NCBI GenBank assembly: GCA_005799545.1
Contig: SYGM01000182.1
Location: 1 to 60,840, forward strand
DNA length: 60,840 bases
Reading direction: 5' to 3'
Origin: Planctomycetia bacterium
GTDB lineage: Bacteria; Planctomycetota; UBA1135; GCA-002686595
Shown here: piece after piece, positions 1-8,552 of the stretch
How positions within the stretch are numbered: position 1 is the first letter of the stretch
Layout of the letters: each line of letters opens with the position of its first letter
Made by a program: the position numbers and the translations under genes
The notes under the pieces: model-generated
Databases searched by the model: none
Told to the model about the DNA's origin: nothing
The model's input: the letters and a program-made list of their open reading frames with translations, nothing else

Positions 1-391
1 AGTCCTGCGAGGTCGTGAGCGTCTTGGCGAGATCCGCCTTGAGCGCCGCCATGTCGAGCTTGGCGAATTCGGCCGCGTAGTCGAAGTCCGCACCCATCGG
101 ATTTCCCGCAGCCGGGTTCTGGCGCAGAATCGTGAGATCGAGTTGGTTGGGCCACCACTCGCGGTTGCTCATCGCGCTGGTCGCGCTGTCCTTGTAGCTC
201 GCTTCGGCGACGCCCGCCTCGTTCATCACGGGGCACTTGCCGGAGTCGGCCTGCGCGTCCGGGTTCTGGGTCGACTGCGTGGCCGCACAGCCGCTGACCA
301 CAGCGGCGAGCGCGAGCGCGCCGACGAAGGAGGAGGCGGAGAAAGCCCCGCGTTCCGCGGAGCACGATTGGGGAGAGGATTCAGTTTGCAT
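1..391 (-). CDS. katG: Catalase-peroxidase KatG, N-terminal part, with lipoprotein signal (runs off the window)
   Basis: The reverse strand encodes an N-terminal leader and then the start of the KatG domain: WWPNQLDL, then NPMGADFDYAAEFAKLD, which are typical of catalase-peroxidases. KatG removes hydrogen peroxide using haem. The catalytic residues lie outside the window. The leader has a hydrophobic stretch ending VVSGC, which reads as a lipobox, so the enzyme is probably exported and membrane-anchored. Most KatG proteins are cytoplasmic, with exported variants known. A second in-frame ATG lies at 407-409; neither start has a strong ribosome site. The gene starts about 30 bases after the fur-like gene on the same strand, the familiar furA-katG arrangement. 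The identification is firm; the export is inferred. Confidence 0.9.
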   Translation of the reverse strand, partial: MQTESSPQSCSAERGAFSASSFVGALALAAVVSGCAATQSTQNPDAQADSGKCPVMNEAGVAEASYKDSATSAMSNREWWPNQLDLTILRQNPAAGNPMGADFDYAAEFAKLDMAALKADLAKTLTTSQD

Positions 392-420
392 GGTTTCTCT
401 GGTTTCCATGGGCACGCCCG

Positions 421-858
421 TCAGCGTCCCCGGGGTGAGCTCGAGGGGGTCTGGCAGTGTGCGCAGAGCCCCCAGTACACGATTTCCGCCGTCTCGATTC
501 GATAGCCGCAGTCCGTAGACGGGGTGAGACAAGGTGCGGTCTGTGCGCCGCAGTCGATGTCGTGGATCGCGCCGCACCGCCTGCAGACGGCGTGGTGATG
601 TCCATCGCCCGCACGCGGATCAAACAGGGCGGGGAATCCGGCAGGCTGCAGGCGCCGCACCAGGCCGTGCTCGCAGAGCGCTGCCAGTGCGTCGTAGACC
701 GCCTGCGTCGACACGGTGCCCAGCTCTCCGCGCACATGCTGCATGATCCTGTCCGCCGAGGCGTGCGGCAGGTGCTCCACGGCGCGCAGCACGGCGAGGC
801 GCTGTGCCGTGACGTGCAGACCACACGCACGCAGTCGATCCGGGGCACTGGCTTGCAT
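421..858 (-). CDS. Fur-family peroxide/metal-responsive repressor upstream of katG
   Basis: 145 residues, normal Fur length. An N-terminal winged helix (TAQRLAVLRAV, then STQAVYDAL) is followed by a metal-binding dimerisation half. That half has HHH at 87-89, CRRC (C92, C95) and CAHC (C132, C135), the two CxxC pairs of a structural zinc site. It lies directly before katG on the same strand. In actinobacteria the equivalent gene furA represses katG until peroxide oxidises it, so the same role (FurA or PerR type) is inferred here. The start at 858 faces the divergent CPCC gene at 927, leaving a 68-base AT-richer promoter region between them. Confidence 0.88.
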   Translation of the reverse strand: MQASAPDRLRACGLHVTAQRLAVLRAVEHLPHASADRIMQHVRGELGTVSTQAVYDALAALCEHGLVRRLQPAGFPALFDPRAGDGHHHAVCRRCGAIHDIDCGAQTAPCLTPSTDCGYRIETAEIVYWGLCAHCQTPSSSPRGR

Positions 859-926
859 TTCTGGACTCTATCTGCTTCTTGATCTCTTCCGGATTCACTA
901 TCCGCCATGCGAATATTTCTCTCCGC

Positions 927-1403
927 ATGAACCAACTGCCGCACTCCTGCCCTTGCTGCCGCGAGCAGACCCTTGCACGCGCTGCCGCCTTCGAGATCTG
1001 CACGCGCTGCGGCTGGGAAGATGACGGGCAGGGCGATGCCGATGCCGACGCCGTTCGCGGAGGCCCCAATGCGGAACTGTCGCTGACTCAGGCGCGCGCC
1101 AACTGGGCACGCCATGGCTCCGCGCAGGGACTGAGCCTGTGGCGCGTCCTGCTGATCGCCGAGTCCGACGACGAATCCGTCGACGAGCAGGAGCGCGTCG
1201 TCGGACTGGCGTTCGTGGAGGCCGGCAATGCCGAAAGGGCCTGGGAGGCAGTGGAACTGGAGCTGCGGGCCGACGGCCTCTGCATCCACGAGCGCGTCAG
1301 TGCGCGCCGGGCGCTGCAGGCACCCGAGGACGCCGACGAACAGCCCTTCTACGAGGAGGCGCTGCGCGAGAAGTTCGTGCTGGTGCTGATTCCTGAGCAG
1401 TGA
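927..1403 (+). CDS. CPCC-family cysteine-rich protein
   Basis: About 158 residues from the ATG at 927; the frame opens at 879, but the conserved part begins just after the inner ATG. The first 60 residues carry CPCC, CTRCGWEDDGQ and a following Q-A-R-A-N-W segment, matching the CPCC cysteine-rich domain, a small predicted zinc-binding module. The remaining 100 residues are acidic, with no motif I recognise. The biochemical role of the family is unknown. It is divergent from the Fur-like gene, so the two may share a control region. Only 7 bases separate it from the 3' end of the convergent S9 peptidase gene. Confidence 0.72.
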   Translation: MNQLPHSCPCCREQTLARAAAFEICTRCGWEDDGQGDADADAVRGGPNAELSLTQARANWARHGSAQGLSLWRVLLIAESDDESVDEQERVVGLAFVEAGNAERAWEAVELELRADGLCIHERVSARRALQAPEDADEQPFYEEALREKFVLVLIPEQ

Positions 1404-1410
1404 ACGCGCT

Positions 1411-3777
1411 TCAGCGCTTCACATGCTCGTCGAACCAGTTCAACATCTCCCAGAGCACATGCAGCACGCTCTCCCGGGCGCGATAGCCGTGTGACTCATG
1501 CGGCAGAACCACCTGCCGCGCGCGACCACCCGTGCCCTTAAGCGCCTGAAACAGGCGCTCGGACTGCAACGGGCTCGTGCCAGGGTTGGGATCCTCTTCG
1601 CCGTGAATCAGAAGCAGCGGCGCACGGATGTTCTGTGCGTCGAGCAGCGGTGAGAGCTTCACATAGGTGTCCTTGGCTTCCCACAGCGTGCGGCGCTCAT
1701 GCTGGAATCCGAACGGCGTCAGGGTGCGGTTGTAGGCTCCGCTGCGGGCGATCCCTGCGCGGAAAAGCTCACTGTGCGCCAGCAGCACGGCGGTCATGAA
1801 GGCGCCGTAGCTGTGACCGCCGACTCCGACACGCGCCGGATCGGCAACGCCGAGCCTGGCCAGATGCTCGATGGCGGCGCGCGCGGAGGCGACGGCCTGC
1901 TCGATGAATGTGTCGTTCATCGTCTCGGGATGCCCCACCACGGGAATGGAGGTCTCATCCAGCACTGCGTAACCGCGCAGCGCAAAGAACAGCGGCGAGG
2001 CGCCGCCGATGCGCACGAACTGATGCGGCGATGCGCGCGTCTGGCCCGCGATGTCGCCATCCGCGTAGTCTTCGGGATACGCCCACAGCACGAGCGGCAG
2101 CGGGCGACCATCCCAGTCCGGCGGCAGGTACAGCTTGCCGCTCAAGGCCACGCCATCGGAGCGGGTGTAACGCTCAATCCGTGGCTCCATGCGGCGCAGG
2201 ATCGGCGCGGGATCCTCGTAGCGCGTCAGGGCGCGGCGCGTGTGGCCGGCCCGATCGAACAGGAACAGGTTGGGAACTTCGCTGCGGCTCTCGCGCAGCG
2301 TGAGAAAGCGCCCGCCCTGATCATCGAGGGGCGCCACCAGCCGCTCATGCACGCGCTCCTCCGCGCGCCACAGTTCCGTGCGCTCGCGCGTCAGCAGATG
2401 CTCGCGCGCCAGAAACGGACGCTGATCGGACTCGGATTGGCCGGCGCCGACGCGCAGCACGCAGTCCTCGTGCACGCGGACGACGCGACGCCCGCGACCG
2501 TCCGGTCGCATCAGCAGCGCACCCGGGTCGCGGTAGAGCTCCTTGACGCTGCGATCATCCAGTACGGAGAGCTCGCGGCCATCGGCACCATCGTGCAGGG
2601 CAAGCCGCGTCCAGCGACGGTCACGATCGTACTGGCGCGCGACGAAACGGCGACCATCGGGCAGCCAAGCCAGCGACGATGTACGGTGCTCGAGGCGCAG
2701 CAGTTCGCGCGCAGACCGTGAGAAAGGCGCCTCCTGCAGCATCCAGCGATCACGGTGGGGTGCCGCCCGGCGCGGATCTCCTCCATCAAGCGCTTCCACC
2801 CACTGCAGCACGGCATCCCCGTGCGGCGCCCACTGCACGGCCCGCGGACCGCAGCGCACACCCTCAATGGGAATGTTCTCGGCCACCGGCACATCGGCGA
2901 CGGTGTGCACGCAGCGGCCCATGGAATCGAGCACCTCGATGCGGTGCGCAAACGCGTGGATCAGATGCGTGTGAGGAAACGGTTGCAGCAGCCGTTCGAT
3001 CAGGATGTGACGGCCATCGGGAGACACGTCGCACTCCGTGATGAAATCCGGCGCGCCGATGCCGCGCGAAACGCCGCTCTCGCAGTCCACAAGACACAAC
3101 TGCAGGCGTGCGTGGTACGCCAACACGTTCTCATCATGTTTGTCCTTGATGAGATCCGGCCACGTGCGCATCGGCGTGCTCTCGCCGTGTGCCTCAAGAA
3201 TGCGCGGTGCTGGCGCCACGGCAGGGCGCTGCGGGGCAGGGCCGCGCGCGTCCGGAATGCAGGTGACAAGCAGCGTCCGGCTGTCCGAGAACCATTGAAA
3301 GCCGTGACTGAAGATGGCGCTGATGCCACCGAGCAGCCGCCGCAGCGGTCCGCCTGAGCGCAGACCGCACCACAGTTCTGTTCCGCCTTCGCCGCTGAGC
3401 GTCACAGCAAAACGCTGCGAGTCATGCGACCAGCCGATGGACCGCAGCTGCAGCCCTGACGGCAGCCTGAACTCGATGCGCGCGCCGGTTTCGAGTTCCT
3501 CCACGGCCAAGGCATGTCCGAACACCAGCTGGTGCTGGGCTTCGTGCACCGTATCGATGCGCAGACCTGCCAGCCGGAGTTCCTTCTGCGCAACATCCGC
3601 CAGCGTGGGCATCGAGCGATGCTCGACGGACAGCCACGCGCCGCCGTCCGGCGAGAGGAACAGCCAGGGCGTCGGCGGGGCATCGAGGATGGCGACGAGA
3701 TCGGGATCGGGTTGACAGTAGCCTTGCACAGCTTCCTTGTACCAAGTCGCCGCATGGCGTTTATGCTGCCCCGTCAT
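1411..3777 (-). CDS. S9-family serine peptidase (prolyl oligopeptidase / glutamyl endopeptidase type)
   Basis: About 788 residues from the ATG at 3777. The N-terminal two thirds look like a beta-propeller (LDAPPTP...LSPDGG...LADVAQKELRLAGLRI, typical of the glutamyl-endopeptidase-like branch). The C-terminal third is an alpha/beta hydrolase with GGHSYGAF (Ser near 656), HGEEDP (Asp near 729) and HESHGY (His near 763). The family cleaves oligopeptides. No convincing signal peptide follows this start. A GTG at 3729 preceded by AAGGA is an alternative and would free the overlap with msrA. The frame stays open to 3972, but that extension has unlike composition and runs antisense to msrA. The function is clear; the start is uncertain. 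Confidence 0.85.
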   Translation of the reverse strand: MTGQHKRHAATWYKEAVQGYCQPDPDLVAILDAPPTPWLFLSPDGGAWLSVEHRSMPTLADVAQKELRLAGLRIDTVHEAQHQLVFGHALAVEELETGARIEFRLPSGLQLRSIGWSHDSQRFAVTLSGEGGTELWCGLRSGGPLRRLLGGISAIFSHGFQWFSDSRTLLVTCIPDARGPAPQRPAVAPAPRILEAHGESTPMRTWPDLIKDKHDENVLAYHARLQLCLVDCESGVSRGIGAPDFITECDVSPDGRHILIERLLQPFPHTHLIHAFAHRIEVLDSMGRCVHTVADVPVAENIPIEGVRCGPRAVQWAPHGDAVLQWVEALDGGDPRRAAPHRDRWMLQEAPFSRSARELLRLEHRTSSLAWLPDGRRFVARQYDRDRRWTRLALHDGADGRELSVLDDRSVKELYRDPGALLMRPDGRGRRVVRVHEDCVLRVGAGQSESDQRPFLAREHLLTRERTELWRAEERVHERLVAPLDDQGGRFLTLRESRSEVPNLFLFDRAGHTRRALTRYEDPAPILRRMEPRIERYTRSDGVALSGKLYLPPDWDGRPLPLVLWAYPEDYADGDIAGQTRASPHQFVRIGGASPLFFALRGYAVLDETSIPVVGHPETMNDTFIEQAVASARAAIEHLARLGVADPARVGVGGHSYGAFMTAVLLAHSELFRAGIARSGAYNRTLTPFGFQHERRTLWEAKDTYVKLSPLLDAQNIRAPLLLIHGEEDPNPGTSPLQSERLFQALKGTGGRARQVVLPHESHGYRARESVLHVLWEMLNWFDEHVKR

Positions 3778-4462
3778 GCGACTCCTGCTGATCCTGCTGC
3801 TGTTCTGCTCGGTACTCGGCTGCCAGTACGAAGTCAGCCCACAGCCCGCGTCTGCTCCACAGCCCGCGGCCGCCACGGACCCTCGCGTCGCCCAACCACA
3901 AGAGCCCTCCCAACCCACTCCAACCAACACGATGGCCATCGCGACTTTCGGAAACGGATGCTTCTGGTGCACCGAGGCTGTGTTCGAGCAGCTGCGCGGA
4001 GTGACGCGCGTGGTCAGCGGCTATTCCGGCGGGCAGATCGAGAACCCGACCTACAAGCAGGTCTGCACCGGAGACACCGGCCACGCCGAGGTGCTGCAGA
4101 TCGAATACAACCCCGGTGAAATCGACTTCAAGACGCTGCTGGAAGTGTTCTGGAAGACGCACGATCCGAACACGCTCAACCGTCAGGGGAATGACGTCGG
4201 CACGCAGTACCGCTCCGTGATCTTCTTCCATGACGCGGAGCAGGAGCGGCTGGCACGGGAGTACAAGTCCAAGCTCGATGCCTCGGGGGCCTTCTCGGAC
4301 CCGATCGTGACCGAGATCTCCCCTGCAGCAAAGTTCTACCCAGCCGAGGACTATCACCAAGGCTACTTCCGCGCCAACGGCCGTGAACCATACTGCCGTT
4401 ACGTGATCGCGCCCAAGGTGGAGAAGTTCCGTCAGGTCTTCGGCAGCAAACTCAAGGACTGA
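3776..4462 (+). CDS. msrA: Peptide methionine sulfoxide reductase MsrA, lipoprotein form
   Basis: 228 residues. The N-terminus is a short hydrophobic signal ending VLGC (Cys16), a lipobox, followed by a Pro/Gln/Ala-rich linker to about residue 50. The catalytic domain follows with GCFWC (nucleophile Cys62), GYSGG, YRSVIF and AEDYHQ, all hallmarks of MsrA. It reduces methionine-S-sulfoxide in proteins; the lipoprotein signal places it outside the cytoplasmic membrane. The frame opens at 3737, but the lipoprotein signal begins at 3776. Its ATG overlaps the possible ATG of the divergent S9 gene within one CATG. The next gene starts 6 bases after the stop, suggesting co-transcription. Confidence 0.93.
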   Translation: MRLLLILLLFCSVLGCQYEVSPQPASAPQPAAATDPRVAQPQEPSQPTPTNTMAIATFGNGCFWCTEAVFEQLRGVTRVVSGYSGGQIENPTYKQVCTGDTGHAEVLQIEYNPGEIDFKTLLEVFWKTHDPNTLNRQGNDVGTQYRSVIFFHDAEQERLAREYKSKLDASGAFSDPIVTEISPAAKFYPAEDYHQGYFRANGREPYCRYVIAPKVEKFRQVFGSKLKD

Positions 4463-4467
4463 ATCAT

Positions 4468-5577
4468 ATGCAGCTTCATCGCCGCGACTTTCTGGCCGCC
4501 ACGGCGGCATTGGCTCTCTCCTGCCACGCGAAAGGCACGAGACGGGAAGAGGCACCGCGCCGCCTCAGCGTCCTGATCCTGGGAGGCACAGGCTTCCTCG
4601 GCCCTGCGCTGGTCGAGGTCTGCCGTGCACAGGGACACACCGTCACGCTCTTCAATCGCGGCAAGACGCGCCCGGGGCTGTTCCCTGAACTTGAAAAACT
4701 GCAGGGCGACCGCGATCCCGACAAGGGCGAAGGCATCCGAGCGCTCGCCGGCCGCAAGTTCGATGTGGTCTTCGACGACTGCGGCTACTACCCGCGACAT
4801 GTGCGCGCCTCAGCCGAGTTGATGGCACCCAATATCGGCCACTACATCTACGTCTCGAGCATCTCTTGCTACGCGCGCACCGACATCGAGAACGCCGACG
4901 AGAGCGCCGAACTTGCGCGCATTCCGGATCCCACCGTGGAGACGATGGGCGCGCAGTATGAGAACTACGGCGCGCTCAAGGCGCTGTGTGAACAGGCCGC
5001 CGAAGCCGCGTTGCCCGGACGCGTCACCGTAATCCGGCCCGGCTTCATCGTCGGTCCCGGAGACCCCACGGATCGATTCACCTACTGGCCTGTGCGCATC
5101 GCGCGGGGTGGCGATGTGCTGGTGCCCGGCACAGCCACCGACCCGATTCAGGTGATCGATGTGCGGGATCTGGCCGAGTTCATGGTGCGCTGCGCGGAGC
5201 GCAAGACGCTCGGACGCTTCAATGCCTGCGGACCTGCGGAGCGGCTGGAATGGGGCCGGTTGCTGGCCGACTGCAACGCAGCGGCGCCCAAGCCTGCCGT
5301 CCTGCACTGGGCTTCCATGGAGGAACTGCAGGCCTTCGGACCGCTCAACCTGCCGATCTGGGTGCCCTACACCGGCGAAACCAAGGGATTCCACACGGCG
5401 AGCAACCGCGCCGCGATCGCCTTGGGCCTCGGCTTCCGGCCGATCGGTGACACGGTGCGAGACACGCTGCAGTGGTTCACGACGCTGCCGGCGGAACGTC
5501 AGGCGCAGCTGCGAGCGGGCCTGAGCGCCGACAAGGAACGCGAGGTCCTGCTCGCGCTCGGCCGCATCAAGGCGTGA
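4468..5577 (+). CDS. Tat-signal NAD-dependent epimerase/dehydratase family protein
   Basis: 369 residues. The N-terminus has the twin-arginine motif RRDFLAAT and a short hydrophobic run, so export by the Tat pathway is likely. A Rossmann domain starts near residue 35 with GGTGFLG (dinucleotide-binding loop), and YGALK supplies the Tyr-x3-Lys catalytic pair of extended short-chain dehydrogenases. It resembles the isoflavone-reductase-like or sugar-epimerase branch often exported in planctomycetes. The substrate is unknown. It lies 6 bases after msrA, probably in the same transcript. Its 3' end overlaps the convergent MORN-like gene by about 11 bases. Confidence 0.8.
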   Translation: MQLHRRDFLAATAALALSCHAKGTRREEAPRRLSVLILGGTGFLGPALVEVCRAQGHTVTLFNRGKTRPGLFPELEKLQGDRDPDKGEGIRALAGRKFDVVFDDCGYYPRHVRASAELMAPNIGHYIYVSSISCYARTDIENADESAELARIPDPTVETMGAQYENYGALKALCEQAAEAALPGRVTVIRPGFIVGPGDPTDRFTYWPVRIARGGDVLVPGTATDPIQVIDVRDLAEFMVRCAERKTLGRFNACGPAERLEWGRLLADCNAAAPKPAVLHWASMEELQAFGPLNLPIWVPYTGETKGFHTASNRAAIALGLGFRPIGDTVRDTLQWFTTLPAERQAQLRAGLSADKEREVLLALGRIKA

Positions 5578-6127
5578 AATCGAGGCTGCGGAACGGCTGA
5601 TCGGCGTTGTCCCGCACCTGCCAGGATCCCGTCCGCAGTCCACCGGCGTAATCGCCCTCTTCGGCAAGCGCACCGTCGGCGAACCACACGCGCCAGCGCC
5701 CCGTGCGCACACCGTCGACCGCGGGGCCCTGCATGCGCCGCGCGCCGTTTTCATGCCAGAAGCTCATGGTGCGCTCGACGCCCGGGCCGGAATGAAAGCA
5801 CTCGCTGCGCATGCGGCCGTTGGCATACCAGCTGCGCCAGGCGCCTGCGGGCTTGCCGTGATCCCACTGCTTCTCCCACTCGCGCGTCCCGTCACGGCGC
5901 CAGACGCGCTCCGGGCCGTGCTTGGATCCATCCGGCAGCAGGCTCCACTCGCGCAGCACCCGTCCGCTCTCGCGGTCCAACGTCCTGCGCGTGCTCGTCT
6001 CCTCGCTTGCGACCGGCTCGCCATAGCGCGCCAGCGCCGTCGGCGGAACCGATACGGCCCGCACTCGCGGTGCCTCGGTCCTGCAGGCGAGCGCTGCAGC
6101 CAGCACGGCCAGACACCACACTCTCAA
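5567..6127 (-). CDS. MORN/YwqK-like repeat lipoprotein
   Basis: 186 residues with a lipoprotein signal (LAAALAC). The body has repeated units of the type GxxxWxxWYxNGxxxxE: W-RDGTREWEKQWDHGKPAGAWRSWYANG, then MSFWHENGARRMQG and RTGRWRVWFADGALAEEG. These are MORN-like beta-hairpin repeats of the kind annotated as YwqK antitoxin-like. There is no evidence for a toxin-antitoxin role here. The start overlaps the stop of the upstream M14 peptidase by 4 bases (ATGA), so the two are translationally coupled. Confidence 0.72.
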   Translation of the reverse strand: MRVWCLAVLAAALACRTEAPRVRAVSVPPTALARYGEPVASEETSTRRTLDRESGRVLREWSLLPDGSKHGPERVWRRDGTREWEKQWDHGKPAGAWRSWYANGRMRSECFHSGPGVERTMSFWHENGARRMQGPAVDGVRTGRWRVWFADGALAEEGDYAGGLRTGSWQVRDNADQPFRSLDFTP

Positions 6128-8523
6128 CGCAGCCGTTCCTCCAACAGCAGGGCGCGCAGCAGCATCGGGAAGCTAGCTTCCGACCACGAGCGATACTGGG
6201 GACGGAAGCCGAACAGGTGCACGCTTCCCCGGCCGCTGCTGACGCTGACCCATGCGCCCTGCCCCTCGATCACCTCCGGCTTCTGAATCCAGCCGGAGAC
6301 CAGCACCCGATTGGGCGCATAGCTGAGCAGCGTGTTGACGACACCGGAACGCGAGCCGCGTTCCTTTTCGCCGAGCGGACGGAACGCGGAGGAACGCGAG
6401 AAGAACACGGCGGGTTCGCGCGCCATGCCGACCGTCAGCGGGTCTTCCTGTGTGCGCGTGCGAACGACGCTGCCCGGACATGAAAAGTCCCTGGCCGTCT
6501 CACCGGTCGTGACATCGGCGAGCGGCAGCTGCAGCAGATCGATGGCGTAGGCGCAGGAGGAGCCGACGGCCACCAGCTTGCCTCCGGAGCGCACGAACTC
6601 GCCAATGGCCTGTGAGCCCTCGGGATCGAGTCCGCCGGTCAGTTCCGCCGGTGCGCTGCCCGGTGCCCGGCCGCGCTCCAGCTCGCGCGCCGCCACCCCC
6701 GGCAGCAGCAGCACATCGACGTGCCGACTCAAGGCTCCTGCACGCAGCTCTTCGTTGCGAATGCGCACATGCGGAAGATCGAAGTGATCCAGCACCCAGC
6801 GCATCCAGCCTTCGTCCATGTTGCCGTTGTGCGGCGCGTACAGACCGATGCGCGGCAGCGCGGCGATGTGCTGCGCCTGCGACGTCGCGGCCTGCGTGAA
6901 GCGTCCATCCGGCTCCAGAGCGACCGGACGCGCGGCCTTCAGCTCCGCGATGGCTCGCCGCCAGCCGTTGGAATCGGCACTGCTCCAATCCGTGCGCCCC
7001 GGACCGAAGCAGTCGCGCGCTTCGCGCAGCGGAACCGCACGTTCCACTTCGAGCTCGCGCACGACGGCCAGCGTCTCCACGCCGAACAGCTCCGGCAGCG
7101 TCCAGCCTGCGATGTCATAGGGCGGATCACCGGCGGGATAGCGCTGGATGTCGAAAAGATCCTTGACGTGCATCGCATAAGGCTGCGGCACGCGAATCAG
7201 GATCGAACCCGCCGGATAGCTGCGACCGTCTGCGCGCACTTCGCTCTCGCAGCGCTCCAGCTCGACGCCCGTCTGCAGCAGCAGCGAGCACAGCCGCTCG
7301 CTGGCTCCGACGTTGGCGGTCCAGGCCGGGATCAGCCATCCGCGCACGCCCAGCTCCTCCGGTCTCCTGAGTGCACGCTGCGACGCGGCGAGCGCATTGG
7401 ACAGCACCCAGCGTGGCTCGCGCGAAACGCTACCCAGCAGAGACCGGCCGAACGCCAGCTCGTAGTCGATGATGTCGCGCACACGCCACCAGCCTCCCGG
7501 CCACGGCGCAGGGAAACGATTCGAGGGCGCGTACGCTCCCAGACCATCCGGAGCCTCGAGATCCGAAGGCGCGAGGAAGATCGGGCTCGCCAGGCGGGCG
7601 CTGGCAGCCTCCGTCAGCAGGCCTGTGATGTTGTGACGCACGGGCACATTGCGATTGCCGCCGTTCCACCACATGTCGTAGGTGACACCCCATGAAATCC
7701 CGCTGAGGCCAGCGGATGTCATGTCGTGGATGGCGCGCATCCCAAAAAGGTTGATCGTGTTGATCACGCCGGCATCCAGATTCGGCGAGAGCGGGTCGCG
7801 GAAGGGCGGCACGAACATGCGCTCGCCCTTGGAGCCCTGCTGGTGCACATCCCAGTAGATCTGCGGGAACCACTCCTTGTAGAGCAGCTGCGTGACGATG
7901 CGCGTCTCCGCCAGCGCCAACGCGAACCAGTCGCGGTTGTTGTCGTGGCCGGCGTAGTACTGGTAGAGCTTGTCGAGCTCGCTGGTCTCGTGCGGCGTGC
8001 CGACCACGCGCCGGTACCAGCTGACCACATGGTCGAGCCCATCGGGATTGAGGCTGGGCGCCAGCAGCACGACGCTGTTCTCCCGCGCGCTCTTCCACGG
8101 TTCGGCTTCCGAGGACGCCAGCTGATGCGCGAACTCCATGGCGAACTGCGGGCTCGCGCACTCGGTGGCGTGCATCGCGCAGGAGATGAACACGAAGGGC
8201 CGCGCCTTGGCGAGCGCGTCACTCAACTCCTGCTCGCCGGCACCGCGGGGATCCGCGATGCGGCGGTTGAGCGCGCGCAGCTCATCGAGTCGCGCGAGAT
8301 TCGCCTCGCTCGAGATGATCGACAGCAGCCAGGGTCGGCCTTCTTCGCTGCGACCCACCTCGCGCGTGATCACGCGCTGACTGGCCTTGTCCAGCTCCAG
8401 AAAGTAGCTCGAGACCTCCTTCCAGTCGGGCAGCTGAAAGTCCGCGCCCACAGGCCGGCCCAGATGCTGCTGGGGAGACGGAAGCGTGCCTTGGAGGAAC
8501 AGCGTGAGGAGGGCTGCGATCAT
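6124..8523 (-). CDS. Secreted M14-family zinc carboxypeptidase
   Basis: 799 residues. A short hydrophobic N-terminus (MIAALLTLFLQG) suggests export. The zinc site is visible as HATE (His118, Glu121) and DVHQQG (His227), with NPDG between them, as in M14 carboxypeptidases. Residues beyond about 380 form a long C-terminal region with a GATase-like feel (DVLLLPGVAA, IGEFVRSGGKLVAVGSS), as in other bacterial M14 proteins of about 800 residues. It probably trims peptides outside the cytoplasm. It is divergent from the M16 peptidase gene, with 29 bases between the starts. Confidence 0.86.
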   Translation of the reverse strand: MIAALLTLFLQGTLPSPQQHLGRPVGADFQLPDWKEVSSYFLELDKASQRVITREVGRSEEGRPWLLSIISSEANLARLDELRALNRRIADPRGAGEQELSDALAKARPFVFISCAMHATECASPQFAMEFAHQLASSEAEPWKSARENSVVLLAPSLNPDGLDHVVSWYRRVVGTPHETSELDKLYQYYAGHDNNRDWFALALAETRIVTQLLYKEWFPQIYWDVHQQGSKGERMFVPPFRDPLSPNLDAGVINTINLFGMRAIHDMTSAGLSGISWGVTYDMWWNGGNRNVPVRHNITGLLTEAASARLASPIFLAPSDLEAPDGLGAYAPSNRFPAPWPGGWWRVRDIIDYELAFGRSLLGSVSREPRWVLSNALAASQRALRRPEELGVRGWLIPAWTANVGASERLCSLLLQTGVELERCESEVRADGRSYPAGSILIRVPQPYAMHVKDLFDIQRYPAGDPPYDIAGWTLPELFGVETLAVVRELEVERAVPLREARDCFGPGRTDWSSADSNGWRRAIAELKAARPVALEPDGRFTQAATSQAQHIAALPRIGLYAPHNGNMDEGWMRWVLDHFDLPHVRIRNEELRAGALSRHVDVLLLPGVAARELERGRAPGSAPAELTGGLDPEGSQAIGEFVRSGGKLVAVGSSCAYAIDLLQLPLADVTTGETARDFSCPGSVVRTRTQEDPLTVGMAREPAVFFSRSSAFRPLGEKERGSRSGVVNTLLSYAPNRVLVSGWIQKPEVIEGQGAWVSVSSGRGSVHLFGFRPQYRSWSEASFPMLLRALLLEERLR

Positions 8524-8552
8524 GTGCGGATCGTAGCGTTCCGGCTGCTAAG

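Noticed and set aside
5567-6127. MORN-like lipoprotein as antitoxin of a toxin-antitoxin pair
   Set aside because: YwqK naming is only by similarity of repeats. The coupled neighbour is an M14 peptidase, and no toxin-like gene is adjacent.
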